A stretch of DNA of 64,000 bases from positions 1,612,001-1,676,000 of the forward strand of contig OZ017763.1 of the NCBI GenBank assembly GCA_963969365.1, read 5' to 3'. Below are positions 1 through 16,125 of this stretch, piece by piece. The notes under the pieces were generated by a model. It was not told the origin of the DNA and did not search any database. It was given only the letters and a program-made list of their open reading frames with translations. This stretch comes from Asterochloris sp. CNOR1. Lineage: Eukaryota; Chlorophyta; Trebouxiophyceae; Trebouxiales; Trebouxiaceae. Every line of letters starts with the position of its first letter. Position 1 is the first letter of the stretch. The translations under genes were made by a program, and so were the position numbers.

Positions 1-3000
1 TGCAGCCCCCAGCATTGAGAATATCATCCACAGATTTCCTCCAGAGCTCCCTCGCCTCCTGTGGCTGCAGCTGGAAGTCTTGCTGGTGTATGGCAGAGGA
101 GGCATTGCCCTCGTGCTGGTCCAGGCTGAGCAGCTCCACAGTGATGTTGCCTGCAGCCAGAGAGGGCACTGTGCTGCTGCATCTCTTATTCTGGACCTCA
201 GCTGACCGTGAGCGGCCTTATGGGGAAGTGAAAGGCAGCCACCTGCAGGCCAGGGACACTGCTCCAAGGGTGAAATAACTGCCAGGCCTCCCTTTTTGTG
301 AGCCAGCTGGAATACGGGCAGGTTGCTAGCTACAAGCCATGGGCCATGCAGCTGCTCATGGCCAGCAGTCATAGACCAAAGGGCTTGCTGCCATCTGGCC
401 TTCCAGGGTTGGTCTTGTCCAGGTCTGCTGACTTTCCATTCCTTGCGCACTGAGTTTGGGTCTTGTCCTGGTCTGCTTACTTTCCATTCCCACGCACTGA
501 GCTTCTTGAGACATGCCTGCCTCAGGACCGAAATTGCAATAAGGAGAGCACCTGGCCTCAGGCTGTACCTGTGTCAGGTATGCGCCAGTTGCTGGCAACC
601 TGGGCATGGGCTGAGCTCTCTGTGGGAGGCACAAGGCAAGACAAACTGTTGTAGCCTGGGACGAGCTTACCTGTGACGGGCTTGTTCAAGTCGCTGACCA
701 CCCAGACACTGACTGAGCTGTCTTCACGGTCCCAATAGGCAGAGACCAGGACTGGGGCAAAGATCCGCTTCAGGCTGTAGTGCAGCAGGCGCCAGTGACC
801 CCCAAAGTCCAGCCCGCTCCAGGATGCCCCCTGCAGCAAAGATGTGCAGCACTGGCTTGATGTGGGATGCCAAGCCATGCAACAAGCACCAGTGATGGCA
901 TCCAGAGTCCAGCCCGCTCCAGGGTGCCCTGCGCAGCAAGATTGTGCAGCTCTGGCATGATGGGGGATGCTAAGCCACGCAGCAGGCACCAGTGATGGCA
1001 TCCAAAGCCCAGCCTGCACAAGGATGTGCCCCTGCAGGACGGACAAACATCTCTGGCATGCAGAGAAGCTGGGCCAGGCAGCAGGCACCAGGGACGGCCC
1101 CAAGGTGCTCCACAATGTCCCTGCCAGCAACAACGTGCAGCTCTGGCTTGTTATGCCAGGCAGGGCGCCATGCATGGACACCAAAGTCCCATGAAGCCCC
1201 ATGCAGCACAAACAGCACAGCCAGGGTGGATGTTCAGTGTCAAAGCATCTGCTGTGAACACTCAGCTTGCTTCAACAAGGCCCCCTCTTGTGAAGCATAG
1301 CATAGCATTGGCCCCTGCGAGGAACACATGCCAGCCTTGTCCTGTAACGTGCAGATGGGCGGCTATCTGGTAGCCGCCCGCCAATAGTCGTGCAGCTGCT
1401 GGGAGGGAATGCACAACAGTGTTGGGGGTGTTGGCCACGTCTGAGTCCACCACCAACCGGCCAGATGTCGTTTAGCTGCCAGTAGAGGATGCCCATGGTC
1501 TGAACCTCCGGGACGCCTTTCAAGCGGCGCCAGTGCTCCAGCGCTGTATGATAGGTCACAGCCTGCTGCACTTGCGTCAGGTAGAGCCACAGTTGGAACA
1601 GCCTGCAGAGCAGCTAGGTCTGTCAGGCCATTTCTGAGACTATACCTGCAATGCACGTGAGTTACTCAGAGTCACAGCTGCACCAGCTTTGCAGGGCCAG
1701 TCACGGTGGTCACGGGCTTATGCTACTGAGTGCTGGCAGTTGTCAGGGCTGTGTCAGGTAGTGAACATGCCCAATGAGGTGACTAGCAAGAGCTAGCAGA
1801 ACAATCAATTGCTGGCTTGCCGGGGCAGAGAAGCGTGCAGTGGGAGGCACTTGCTATCAGCTGCACACCACAAGACGTCTGCTCAGGCTCCACGAGCAGC
1901 GGGTCTGCACCTACTCAGTTGATCATCCAGGCACTGCACATCTAGCACAACTGGTACTTGCTGCAACAGTATCCTGATGGCTGCACAGCTGTTGCTGAGT
2001 GCAGATGCGGGACGGGGCCCAAGCGCATGCCTGCTGTTGGCTGCTGCTGCTGCTCCGTTTGGGGCGCCAGCCCGTCACATGCTCGTGGAGTCACCACACA
2101 CACCTGGTCTGGTCAGTACCTGCCGACCCTGCCTGTGCAGGGGGCACCTTGAAGTGCATCTGAGCCTGCTGCAGCAGCTGCATGTTCCCCTCTGGGTGGC
2201 GCATCCTGCAGCGCGCAGCACACAGGAGTGATTGTTGCCATCCAGCAGGTATTGGCCTGCTGAAGACCTGCACGTCGCCCTTTGGGTGGCGCACCCTGCA
2301 CTGCACAGGAATGAGATTACAAGATGACCAGCATTGCATATTGGCTTGCAGGTGGATCACTCCGCGGTGCACACAGTCCAGCAGACGAGTGTCAACAGCT
2401 GCCAGGCACAGATGGTTGGGTGCTGGGCAGGTGGTAGCGTGCAGTTGACCAGCGCTGCTGCCACCAGGTCTTCTGGGGACAGAACATCAAGTAAGCTGTG
2501 CCCACCACATCTGCACCAGTACAAAGCCAGCGGCCAATATGTTTTGCTTTACCCTGGCAGGTCTGTCCTGGCAGACAGTCAGGCACCTGAGCTTGGCACC
2601 ATGGGTGGACTGCCAGCCAAGCCCACCCTTTCAGTCCCACCCAGCAGTGCGGCTGGCGCCGCCAGCAGAGTTCGCCCTCAACAGCATGTGCTGGTCGTAT
2701 GCTGCAGATGCAAGGCGCAGCGCCCACAGGCTGCAAGAGATATACCAATGGAGCAGATGCAAGTAAAGCGAAATGGTGCCAGTGGCAGCTGACCTGCTCA
2801 CAGTCAGGTTGCACTCCTGGTTCGTCCTGCCAGGCCACGCCCAACACCACTGCAGATCTGAATGCAAGGCCTGCCTGGTGGATCAGTGGCTACTTACACT
2901 GACTTGAATATAGTGGAAATGCTGGGACTCCCATCTCTGTCCTCCAGCTGGGCATCTCAAGCCTGGTATGTGCACCCCAAGATGTATCAGCTCCTCACCT

Positions 3001-6000
3001 GGAAAGCATCCTATGAGGCTGCCAGCTCCACTTTTCTGCTGCTGATTGACAAAGATTGCAGCAGCTTCAGCAGCAAGACAGCACCTACCACGTGGCTTGC
3101 TTTAGTGGCATCTGACAAGGCTAGTGTGGTTCCACTGTGGCTGACCTGAACTCCGTCATGTTGGACTCCCGGCTCCAGTCCTCTTGCTGGGTGACGCCCT
3201 GGTACACAAACCATGAGGGCAGGCTTTCATACCCAAACTCTGAGACAAAGCGCGGCTTGGGATAGGTGGCAGGGTCAAAGCCGTCCTTGTCGTAACTGTA
3301 GAAGTGGATGTCGCCATACTGCTTGCTCTGGCCATCACCCCACCTGCGACCACCAGAGACAGCTCAGAAGGCGCTGGGCAAGCCCATGCCCCTGGCACGC
3401 CTGCCCCTCAGTTCTGCTCTGGTCAGGGCTCCCACCTGCAGCAGAGGGGCGTCTGTAGGAGCAGTGTGGGAAGGGGTGGTGTCACACTGGGCTGATGCCA
3501 CTTTAATTGCTCTTGCCTACATTGTGGAGCAATGCAGGCGCTCCACAGTCTCTGGGAAAATTGAGCAACAGCACCTGACCCAGCTCCTTTACAACTCTTA
3601 TTTGTAGTGCAATAGGTGAGGATGTCACAATGGTATGCACTCCCTGAGCACTTGTGATGAAGGACTGCAAGGGAGAGGTGGGAGGCGTTCAGAGCGGCCA
3701 GCTGCGATGGGTGCCCTGACCACAACCAGGGATGTGGTCACTTGATAGGGATTTGCTACAGGCCACTTAGATCCATCTGCAGGTCTGCAATCGCCACCGC
3801 TGGCACCACTGCAGTCCGGAACAGCTGCTGGGCTTGTGGTTGAGCAGCTGCCTTGTCAGCACTTGACATGAAACAGATGCCTTCTCAGTATGTGGCTTCC
3901 CACAGGCTCACCTCTTGACCTGGAATGAATGCCTTTTTGGCATCTGGGTTTCCACAGGCTCACCTCTTGACATAGGGATTTTGGCTTATGAGCCCATTGG
4001 AGGGGCTGGAGTCCACGAAGATGAGCTGCGGGTTCACACCCGCCACTGCTGCCTCCACAGTGTTCAGAAACAGCTCCACATAATCAGCAATGTAGAGGCG
4101 TGGGTTGTCCACTGTGGGCTGGAACCAGTTCCCCATGGCAATCTCAATCTCGTTGTTTCCGCCCCAGATGACCACTGAGGGATGCCAGGAGGTGCGCCGC
4201 ACCTGCCACTGCACCTCCTGCTGTACCTACAGGGCAACTGACAAAGCGTGTTCAGCTGACCAGATTCGATGTCAGCCCTCATGCGCAGCCTGCAGCTGAG
4301 CAGGCCTCACCTCTGAGAGGAAAGCTTTGTCCCTCGGGTAGACAGAGCAGGCAAAGATGGCCTCCTGCCACACCAGCAGCCCAGCCTCGTCGCACAGGTC
4401 ATAGAACTGGCGAGGTGGGTAGATGCCGCCGCCCCAGACGCGAATCATGTTCATGTGGGCGGCCACAGCGCTGTTCACCAGGTCTGCATAGCGCTCAGGG
4501 GTAGCGCGCGTGGGCAGGATGTCGGCAGGGATCATGTTGGCACCTGCAGTGCAATGGTGACATGCCTCAACGTGGCGCTCTGGGGTGGCCCTGTATCGAT
4601 TGGGATCATGTTGGTACCTGCAGAGCAATGTTGGCAGCGCTGCTGAGACTTGCATGAGCAGGATGCCGGCGGGGTTCATGTTGGCACCTGCGAGCAGAGG
4701 GACCAGCCCGACAGTCAGACATGTGGCGGTGAGAGCCACATCAGTAAACTTGTAAATTACAACACGAGATGCGCAGAGCAGATATGCAGTCACTTGAAGC
4801 ACAAGGCGCCTTTGCTTCCTCGAGTTTGACTTGCTGAAACAACACTGCCAGCAGCCAGGCACGCAGGAAGCCTGGCACATATGCATCCCTGAATCACCCA
4901 CCTTTGGCAAAGACGGGCTGGCCGTTCACCGCAAAGTAGAAGAGCTGGCCCGTGTCCACAGGGTCCCGCCTCAGCTCAACATGCCGAAGGCCCACACGCC
5001 GGTGCAGCACTGTGCCGTGCACCTCGCCCCAGTCTGCCCCCGTGCCATGGCCCTCCCCGTCTTTCCTGCCAGGCTGAAGGATGGGGTGTTGGGCAACCCC
5101 GGCTGCTGGACATGGCTGCAGATGGGTTGCATTGCCACAGAGGGGTGTCACAGAGGTGGCTGGGTTAGTCTGGTTGCAACTGGGGGTGAAGGTGACTGTG
5201 AAGTCGTACAAAGGCTGCTCCCCATGGCCGTGCGGCCACCAGAGGTCATAGGGCGGCTCCAAAGGCATCTGCACGGCAGGAAAACCCAGGTGAGCGTCAG
5301 CACTGCTGGAAGCAGCATGTGGCCACCAGAGGTCGCGCAGGGGTGCCAGGGGCATCAGCATGCCAGGCAGGCTGAGGCATGCCCAAGCACAGCACCGCTG
5401 CGCACAGGGTGTGGGCGTGCAAGGTCATGAGCGGCACCAGGCAGATCTGCACAGCAGGAGATGTATAGAGATGCAGCACTGCTGCAGGCAGCCCCATGCC
5501 TGCTGCAGGATGCCGCTGGCGCCACACACAGCAGACCACCCCACGTGTGCACACAACTCAGCAAAGCTAGCTGCTGTGATCTTCCTTCCAGGCAGCTTGG
5601 TAGGGCAGGACACTCCCAAGATGAAGGCAACACCTGCACCTAGCTTTGCGGGAGACTGCATCATCCTGCAGTGCTCAGCCAGGAGGGATCTGCCGCAGGA
5701 ACTCGCAAAGTTCAAGCAACGGGCAGCTCCACATGATTGTTGCCCAGATGCCTCTCAGGCCACAGATGCATGCAGCTTGGCCTCATGCTGACCTGCCCTG
5801 TGCAATCCCCATCAGGCAAGAGAGTTCGCAGGCCCACATGCCTCTCAGACTACAGCTGACCTGCAGAGTGGCCACGCTCTGGCCAGCCCTGTGCAGGTGC
5901 ACGTGCTTCACAGCGCTCCACTCGGGGCGTGAGTCGCACGCCGCCCGCAGGCAGCCTGACTCGCCGGCGTGCGCTGCTTGCAGGACGGCGTCAATGCTGA

Positions 6001-8062
6001 CAGAGATCGAGGCGGCGCTGTGGTGGTGCTGGCGCACATTCAGCGCTGCAGGAGCAAGTACATCCATCGGCACACTGCTGGAGGCACCTTGGACGATAGC
6101 AAGTGTGACGAAACAGATCAAGTGCTGGGCTTGCATTGGAGTATGTTGGAGGCTGCAAGGCAAGCACATGTCCCATCAAGACTTGGCCAAGCAGGCTTGC
6201 ACAAGCAGCACTCAAGGTCACAACCCCCACAGGCAGCGCCAGCCATGGTCAGGTACTGCAAAGTTCAATATACCCTGGTCTACATGCACATTCCTTCGCA
6301 GTGGTGCTTGCGCTGCAGGACATGCTGCATGGTGGCATCAAGTGGTGTGATGCAGACAGCTGGCAGCAGGCTTCACAAGCATGCATGATTGCAGCCTTGA
6401 GACCCCTCGCAAACCCTGAGGCACCAGTCTGGGCCAAAGAAGGGCGCAAACCTGTCATGTGCGCTGCGCTGTAGGCCTTGAGCTGCACCCCACCATAGAT
6501 GCCCGAGGGAGCAAAGGCAGGCCCCCAGTCCCAACCAAAGTCTGACGCGGTCTTGCGCAGGAAGTTCCAATGGGGCAGCATGTGGTCCAACTGCAGGTGC
6601 ACACAGCAAAGTGGGCAGCAAGTTTGATCGCGAGGCCAGGCGGACGGGCTGGCCACTCACGCATGTGGCCCAGCTGCAGGGGCACACAGCAAGGTGGGCA
6701 GCAAGCTCAATTGCGAGGTCAGGCAGAGGGGCTGGCGCCTCGGCCATGTGGCCCAGCTGTAGCTGGCATGCAGCTCACCTCCATCGTGGGGACCTCATAG
6801 GGATAGGCCTCTGCACGCGTTCTAGCCTCCTGTGGCGCTGGGTGGATGGTGATGGAGATGGTGTTGCGGCCACTGGAGAGCAGCTTCTTGACTGGAAGCA
6901 CATGCTCCCTGCAGGTCAGCCCTTCTATCATTTCAATTGGCACGCAAGGTGCCTCATCTTGCTGACTTGTGAAGGAGCAGCTCAGAATTGCTCCTTGCAG
7001 GAAGCGAGCGGTGCTCAGGTGGTCCTGTGGAGCTGCCACGGCCTCATTGCTTACAAGTGGACTTGCCACATTCATATGTGCTGAGCTGCGCCCCGGCTGT
7101 GTGCATGCTGCCTGATGCATGGCACTTCACATCTACATCTGCTCAGCCAAACCAGTGGAACAGTGCTGCGCACCTATACCTCTGCCTGCAGCCGCTCAGC
7201 CAGGCCAGCTCATCCAGTCTGATCTGCTCAGGGGCGTCTCACCTGACCGCTGAGGAGCACGGCAGCAACCCTGTTCCTTTAGGGCCCACCTGCTTCCCAT
7301 TTGAGCAGCGTTACAGCACATGTTGAGGAGCCTTGCAGCAGTGACTGCACAAGGCCTGCTCACCTGGACGCACTGGTAGAGGTCTGCATGCCTCCTGCTC
7401 ACAGCAAGGTTTGCAACTGTGCAGATGCCTTAGAGCCCCATGACACAAATGGAGCTGCTCCCATGCTGTCCCCAACAGCATGGCAAGTACAGGACTGCTG
7501 CAGCCTCTCAAAACATCTGCCCACCTGAAGGCATTGCCGCAGCTCCCTGCGAGTTGCCCGTTGACGCTGATGTCCGCTACTGTGTCGATGCCTGTGAGAA
7601 CCATGTCGATGTGGGGATGCTCCAGCATGCTGGGAGGTACATCCAGGGTGCAGGAGAACTCCCAGTCCTCCTCGGCGGTCCACCTCAGGCTGTGCTCGTT
7701 GTACCTGAGACATCACAGCGCATCCGCTGGGGCTCAACAGGTGTGGAGGCATCTAGGCACCACCCGCAGGTACAAGGGACTGGCTCCAGTGGCACTCAGC
7801 ATGGCTACGGGTACTGCAGCCTGAGGGCTGGTGTGGTCATGACAGAGGCCGGGCAGCACCTGAACAGTGGATTGCCAATGTGACCTTGTTCCTGCAGGGC
7901 CTGCAAAGTGTACGTTGGCAGGGTCACTGGCATCTTCAGGCTGCCATTGGCATTGCAGAGCTGCCAATCTTCATCTGCCAGATCTTGGATCTCAAGGCTG
8001 CTGGCGATCCCCACCAATGGCATCGTGGCCATTAAGAGCCAGCAGCACACAGTACGACACAT
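1..8062 (-). CDS. Beta-mannosidase, glycoside hydrolase family 2 (3' end beyond window)
   Basis: Secreted or lysosomal/vacuolar-type enzyme that removes terminal beta-mannose from glycans. Exon 1 (8062-7860) starts at an ATG giving a signal peptide ([10 protein letters not shown]...), and exon 2 is 7704-7525 (sugar-binding domain). Later exon blocks lie near 6900-6770, 6570-6480 (FGWDWGPAF), 6060-5860, 5275-5200 ([16 protein letters not shown]), 5060-4915, 4545-4310 ([14 protein letters not shown]), 4215-3965, 3320-3150, 2220-2130, 1590-1460, 840-670 and 165-1. The acid/base site is visible as GGNNEIE, the nucleophile as FVSEFGYES, and the conserved [13 protein letters not shown] is intact. 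The last readable block is the C-terminal beta-sandwich, so only the end of the protein is missing. Several introns hold decayed copies of neighbouring exon edges. The start codon lies 109 bases after the stop of the PsbP-like gene on the same strand. Identity is very secure; exact exon ends are partly inferred. Confidence 0.93.
786..1185 (-). repeat. About four tandem copies of a beta-mannosidase exon 5' edge
   Basis: The functional acceptor and exon start (reading [13 protein letters not shown] on the minus strand) is at 794-836. Decayed copies lie at 891-936, 991-1037 and about 1086-1127, a period near 97 bases. Each keeps the GTCCAGCCCGCTCC-like core and a GCAG-like acceptor, and intron sequence between them is repeated as well. 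Confidence 0.85.
2183..2300 (-). repeat. Two tandem copies of a beta-mannosidase exon start
   Basis: The exon start coding for [10 protein letters not shown] (2183-2211) is repeated at 2273-2300, where the minus strand reads [10 protein letters not shown]. The period is about 90 bases. The copy lies in the upstream intron and runs out of similarity beyond the exon edge. Confidence 0.75.
3862..3985 (-). repeat. Three copies of a beta-mannosidase exon 3' edge with its donor
   Basis: On the minus strand the exon ends TATGTCAAGAG followed by GTGAGCCTGTGG. The segment TCAAGAGGTGAGCCTGTGG recurs with a period of about 52 bases (plus-strand units starting near 3862, 3914 and 3966), so the donor site itself is multiplied inside the downstream intron. 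Confidence 0.8.
4490..4692 (-). repeat. Three copies of the catalytic-domain exon start of beta-mannosidase
   Basis: The real exon start ([19 protein letters not shown] region, acceptor at 4544-4549) is echoed at about 4573-4623 and 4657-4691. All three keep the GTTCATGTTGG-like block beside a CCTGC acceptor. The copies lie in the upstream intron. Confidence 0.75.
5222..5462 (-). repeat. Three copies of the LWWPHG exon start of beta-mannosidase
   Basis: The functional exon start ([18 protein letters not shown]) lies near 5225-5276. A copy at about 5305-5365 still reads PLRDLWWPH on the minus strand, and a weaker one is at about 5424-5462 ([11 protein letters not shown]). Similarity starts at the acceptor and fades inside the exon. 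Confidence 0.75.
6578..6762 (-). repeat. Tandem copies of the HMLPHWNF exon start of beta-mannosidase
   Basis: Units begin at about 6578, 6661 and 6743 (period about 82). The plus strand shows GCATGTGGCCCAGCTGCAGG in each, which on the minus strand is the CTGCAG acceptor followed by the first exon codons. The 6578 unit is the functional one. Confidence 0.8.
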
Positions 8063-8171
8063 AGCACCTCTGAATAAGCCCAGCGCCAAGAAAGACGACA
8101 AGTACTGGGAGAGGGGTTTGTTCAACAGAAAATCATCGGCCAGCAAAATTGTCTGCTCTCAACATGTCTTC

Positions 8172-11100
8172 TCAAACGACCACTTTCGGAGGCTTAAAAG
8201 TCTTAAGGATGCTCTGCAGCTTGCCCTCCCACTGGTTAAGCTCGGACTCCTTGCACTGTGCCGTGAGGGTGAGCATGCGGTTGTACCGCCCATTGAAGCC
8301 CAAGGAGACCACACTGAACAAGTGCCGCTCATCCTGATCAGGCTTCCTGACCTGAAGTTTGCACATGTCCTCTCAAAACAGTGAGCAGCCCATGTGTAGC
8401 GCCAGAAAGCCCTAGGGCAATCCCCAGCCTTGCTAAGTCTCCAAATTCAAAGAACTGCTTGCCGCCAGCAGCAATGACACCCGACCACTGCACTTGTGGG
8501 CAGCAGCACCACGTGTGGGGTGCCAGCAGCAGAGACCAGTGCATCTAGTCATGGTGCACAAGTGCACAGCATGGGGACTCCTCGAGCATTTTGAAGACAG
8601 CTCACCGTGTACTCAATGTAGTAGCTGCCCGATCGCGACTTCGCCTCGACGAGAGAGGCCTCCTGCAAGCACAGAGTGCAGGCTGTGCATGGCTGGCGCC
8701 TGACCTGTGGGCGGGCACACTGCTCACGCTGCCAGGCACGATCAACACCTGCGACACCACCAGATCCACCAGCAGCCCTCAACCCCTGTGGAGGCTTGCC
8801 TGCTTGTGGTGGTTGGCATAGGACATGCACAGCGCAGGGGGGCACAGGGGGCTGCCCAGGGTCAGCAGCTGCACCCGGGATGGCAGCTGGGGCCAGTCAA
8901 GGGCCTGCACAGCAGAAAGCCCAGTCGCTTTGCTGCACCATCTGCAATGCAGAAAAGCTGGTGCCCATCAGTGACAACCTGCACGGAAGGTAGCTGAGGC
9001 CTATTGGTGTCCTGCACAACAGGTGAGCTGAGACCTATTGGTGTCCTGCACAGTAGGTGAGCTGAAGCGCATCGGTCTCCTGCACAGTAGGTGAGCTGAA
9101 GCAAGTCACGGCCCTGGCCAGGGGACCCATCAGTGCCCTGCTGCACAGCACATCAGCCAAGGCAAGTCACTGCCCTGCACAACAGGAAAGGGTTGCTGTT
9201 CAGGCCCAGCGGGTGACCCGCCCTGAGCAAGCTGTACACATAAAGGCGTCAATATGTATGCAGAGGTGTAGCAGCCACTAGCTCTGATTGCTGACAAGTT
9301 CAAGGCTGACGATAGCAGCAATGCCCAACAAAGTGCCTGAGAACCATCATGAGCCGGTGGTGCAAGCTGACCCCCGCTTTACAGCACATAGCCTTTGTGC
9401 CGCACAGCACAGGAGGTCAGGACCATCATCCCCAAACTGAGACGTTGTGCCTGACGATGAGTGGCACCAGCCTCCATGCAGCATCATGCTTGTGTAGTAC
9501 GTCCAGCACCATGCTTGAGCAGTGTGTCCAACATTGCCATGCCACGACTTTGGCGCCCCTCAAGACAGCACTCTTGCGACCCCTTCGCCCCCTAAGTCAC
9601 AACGTCAATGGCTCCTTAATCAGGGACAGTGGAAGACTTTCAAGCCAGGGCAGTGCATTGCCCCACCTGCACTGGCTGCTTGGGCTTCCAGGGTGACCGG
9701 TTCATGAAGCTGCGGTCCATCTGGGCCACCATGTTGTTCCCAAACTGCTCAGCGTCCCCAAAGCTGCCCAGGTTGGTGTAGTCTGCAGGGGTGGGGGCCA
9801 CAGCTGTCTGAGTCAGTGCACGTGGGGGGCACAGTGTATATGTGTATAGGGCGCCTGCACAGTCTTGTTTGTGCAACCTGATGAGCAGGAGAGTGTACTT
9901 GCAGCGTGTGTCTGCAGAGGGGTCTGGCAACAGGACCGGCGGGTGGTGGCGAGCTCTGTGTACGGCGGGCAGCCACAGCCTGGGAGCCAGGGGCAGGGGT
10001 TTCAACAGGACTCAGAAGCTGACGCAGCAAGACCATGCTGGAATGGCAGTGGCTCACATGGCCTGCCCGTTAGTTGGAGGCAATGGCTGCTCTCAAGGAA
10101 GCGGGCAAGCAGGTTGCCGCTCTGGCAGTGCGCAAGCCAAGGCACAGCTTGCAATATGACAGGGCGACTAGGTGCCAGGCAAGCTTGCCTGCTCCCACAT
10201 TGGTGCAGACCACTGTCACATTGGTGTCGCTGTTTCCGTCCACGTACCTGCGGCACAGTCAGTGTGCCAGCCTTAAAAACAGCTCAGAGCATTGAATGTT
10301 TGCCCTGCACAGCTGCCATGCTGATGTCAGCCCAGGGTGCTGCACAGTACGAGACTGAGTACTGGTTTGCATGCACCCTGGGTTCTGCAGCACAGCCAAC
10401 ACATTCACGGCCAAGCCGTGTAAAGCAAACTGATTCTGAGGACTGCCATGACACTCACCATGCTATAGCCCTGCGGGTGCCGGCCGCTCCTGTGAAGCCT
10501 TGGCTGGCCGATGCCTGGCCTTCACCGTTTTGCCAGTCTGCAGTTGACCCAAGGCAGTGTGACATGATGGCAGGATGCAGTACGAGCCACTACTGTGCTG
10601 GTGTGAACACGGGCAGAAACAGGGTGTTACGGTCCCTCTGTGATCAAGAAGAAATGGCCTGCTTCAGCTGTCCTGAGGTTGTTGGCTGACGCCACAGTTT
10701 GCAGGGGCAACTGGCTCACCACTGGGCACATCAAGGGAGAACTTGTCTAGAGCGTCCTCATAGTGCATCACATCGCCTGCAGCATCTGCAGTGCAAAGAG
10801 GGAGGCTCCAACACATTCAGAGCACAAGAAAGCTGACATGCCGGTGCCTTATCACTTACTGGCTAGCTGCGGTGCATGCAGCTGCAGTGCCCCGCCGACA
10901 GCAGACATGCTGAGGAGCAGTTGCCTGCGTGTGAGGTCTGCTCCAGGCCGCTGCGGGGATTGCTTGGAGCAGCGGATTGCTGGCTGCCGGGAAGCGGAGG
11001 CTCTGAATGCATACTGCGGCCCTGCAGTCAGCAATGCAGCTCAATGCGTGTACTGGTTGGCAGCCTAAAGGCTGCTGCGAGCGCCCTGCATTTGGAGCAC

Positions 11101-11207
11101 TGTCAAGTCACCACACTCAGCAATGCAGGCTGGCAGAACTCACCACATCTAGGCCTGACCTTCCTCTGTGCATACGGGCAGCTGGACAATGCCTGCAAGG
11201 TCTGCAT
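8172..11207 (-). CDS. PsbP-domain thylakoid lumen protein (PsbP-like/PPD type)
   Basis: PsbP-fold protein of the photosystem II extrinsic family, probably a PsbP-like or PsbP-domain protein. Exon 1 (ATG at 11205-11207, MQTLQALSS...) joins exon 2 in frame to give a plastid transit peptide followed by a twin-arginine lumen signal (TRRQLLLSMSAVGGALQLHA). Further exons read DVMHYEDALDKFSLDVPS (about 10790-10712), YVDGNSDTNVTVVCTNVGA (about 10249-10189), DYTNLGSFGDAEQFGNNM (from 9782), EASLVEAKSRSGSYYIEYT (near 8660) and the C-terminal RHLFSVVSLGFNGRYNRM (8350-8172). The exon between VPS and YVDGN was not located. The intron 9783-10188 has a GC donor. The gene is divergent from the aspartic protease with only 79 bases between start codons, so the two probably share a promoter. 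Family assignment is secure; the PPL/PPD subtype is not determined. Confidence 0.88.
8961..9115 (-). repeat. Short tandem repeat of about 34 bases inside a PsbP-gene intron
   Basis: Four units of the type CTATTGGTGTCCTGCACA followed by AGGTGAGCTGA (plus strand) lie in a row. On the minus strand each carries a TGTGCAG acceptor-like end followed by similar codons (VQDTNRPQL-like). A looser fifth unit lies near 9140-9190. Confidence 0.75.
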
Positions 11208-11286
11208 GCTGGTATTCTGAGATCTGGTAAAGAGTTTCCTTAAACTGCCCGGGAAGACGCAGCTTCGATTAACTTCCGAAAGCAAG
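11208..11286. promoter_or_regulatory. 79-base head-to-head intergenic region (shared promoter)
   Basis: Only 79 bases separate the start codon of the PsbP-like gene (minus) from that of the aspartic protease (plus). The core promoters and both 5' leaders must therefore lie in this interval or overlap the first exons. No TATA box was recognised. Confidence 0.6.
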
Positions 11287-15626
<4,340 letters not shown>

Positions 15627-16125
15627 ATGCTTTCGTGGCGGTGGGAGGACGTGCAGGGAGCATTGGCTTGGCTTAAGCTTGGTGCAAGCTCTTCAAAAGC
15701 CACCTAAGACTGCGGCGTCTTCTGCCCTAGTGAACGCAGAGTCGACATTGGGACTGCATGTATGCTGTGGAATCCTCGAGGCAGTACCACCAAGAACTGC
15801 ATAGGCTTTCACTGCTGCTGAACAGCTGTACTTGATGTAATGAAATGCATGTTGACAATTGTGGGTGGCCTGAACAGGACTGGTCACTGCTATGTAACAA
15901 AGCCTTGCATCCAAAAAGGAGTGTCTGGTTGCCCTTGGAACCTGCCTATATGGATCTGGGCTCTCAGAACTTGATGAGGCAACGGCGTTTGGATTGGCTC
16001 GAATCAGGCAGCATGCATAGTCGTTAGTAAACTTCACAAAAGAAACCAACAACTCTTCTGGCTTTCGTCCCACAGGCGCTCTGTACATAAGTCCAAGCGT
16101 AGGTAGCAGCGTGGCACAGGCGGAC
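15627..16125. other. Intergenic: aspartic protease 3' region and TMEM45 upstream region
   Basis: This tandem (same-strand) intergenic stretch holds the TGTAA motif near 15836. It contains no other gene that I can support. Confidence 0.5.

Noticed and set aside
558-1211. A 217-residue minus-strand open frame as a cysteine/tryptophan-rich repeat protein
   Set aside because: Only its last part belongs to the beta-mannosidase exon. The repeated peptide comes from the 97-base exon-edge copies read through the intron.
8961-9115. Possible CRISPR-like array
   Set aside because: The repeats are directly adjacent and degenerate, without unique spacers of constant length, and the genome is eukaryotic.
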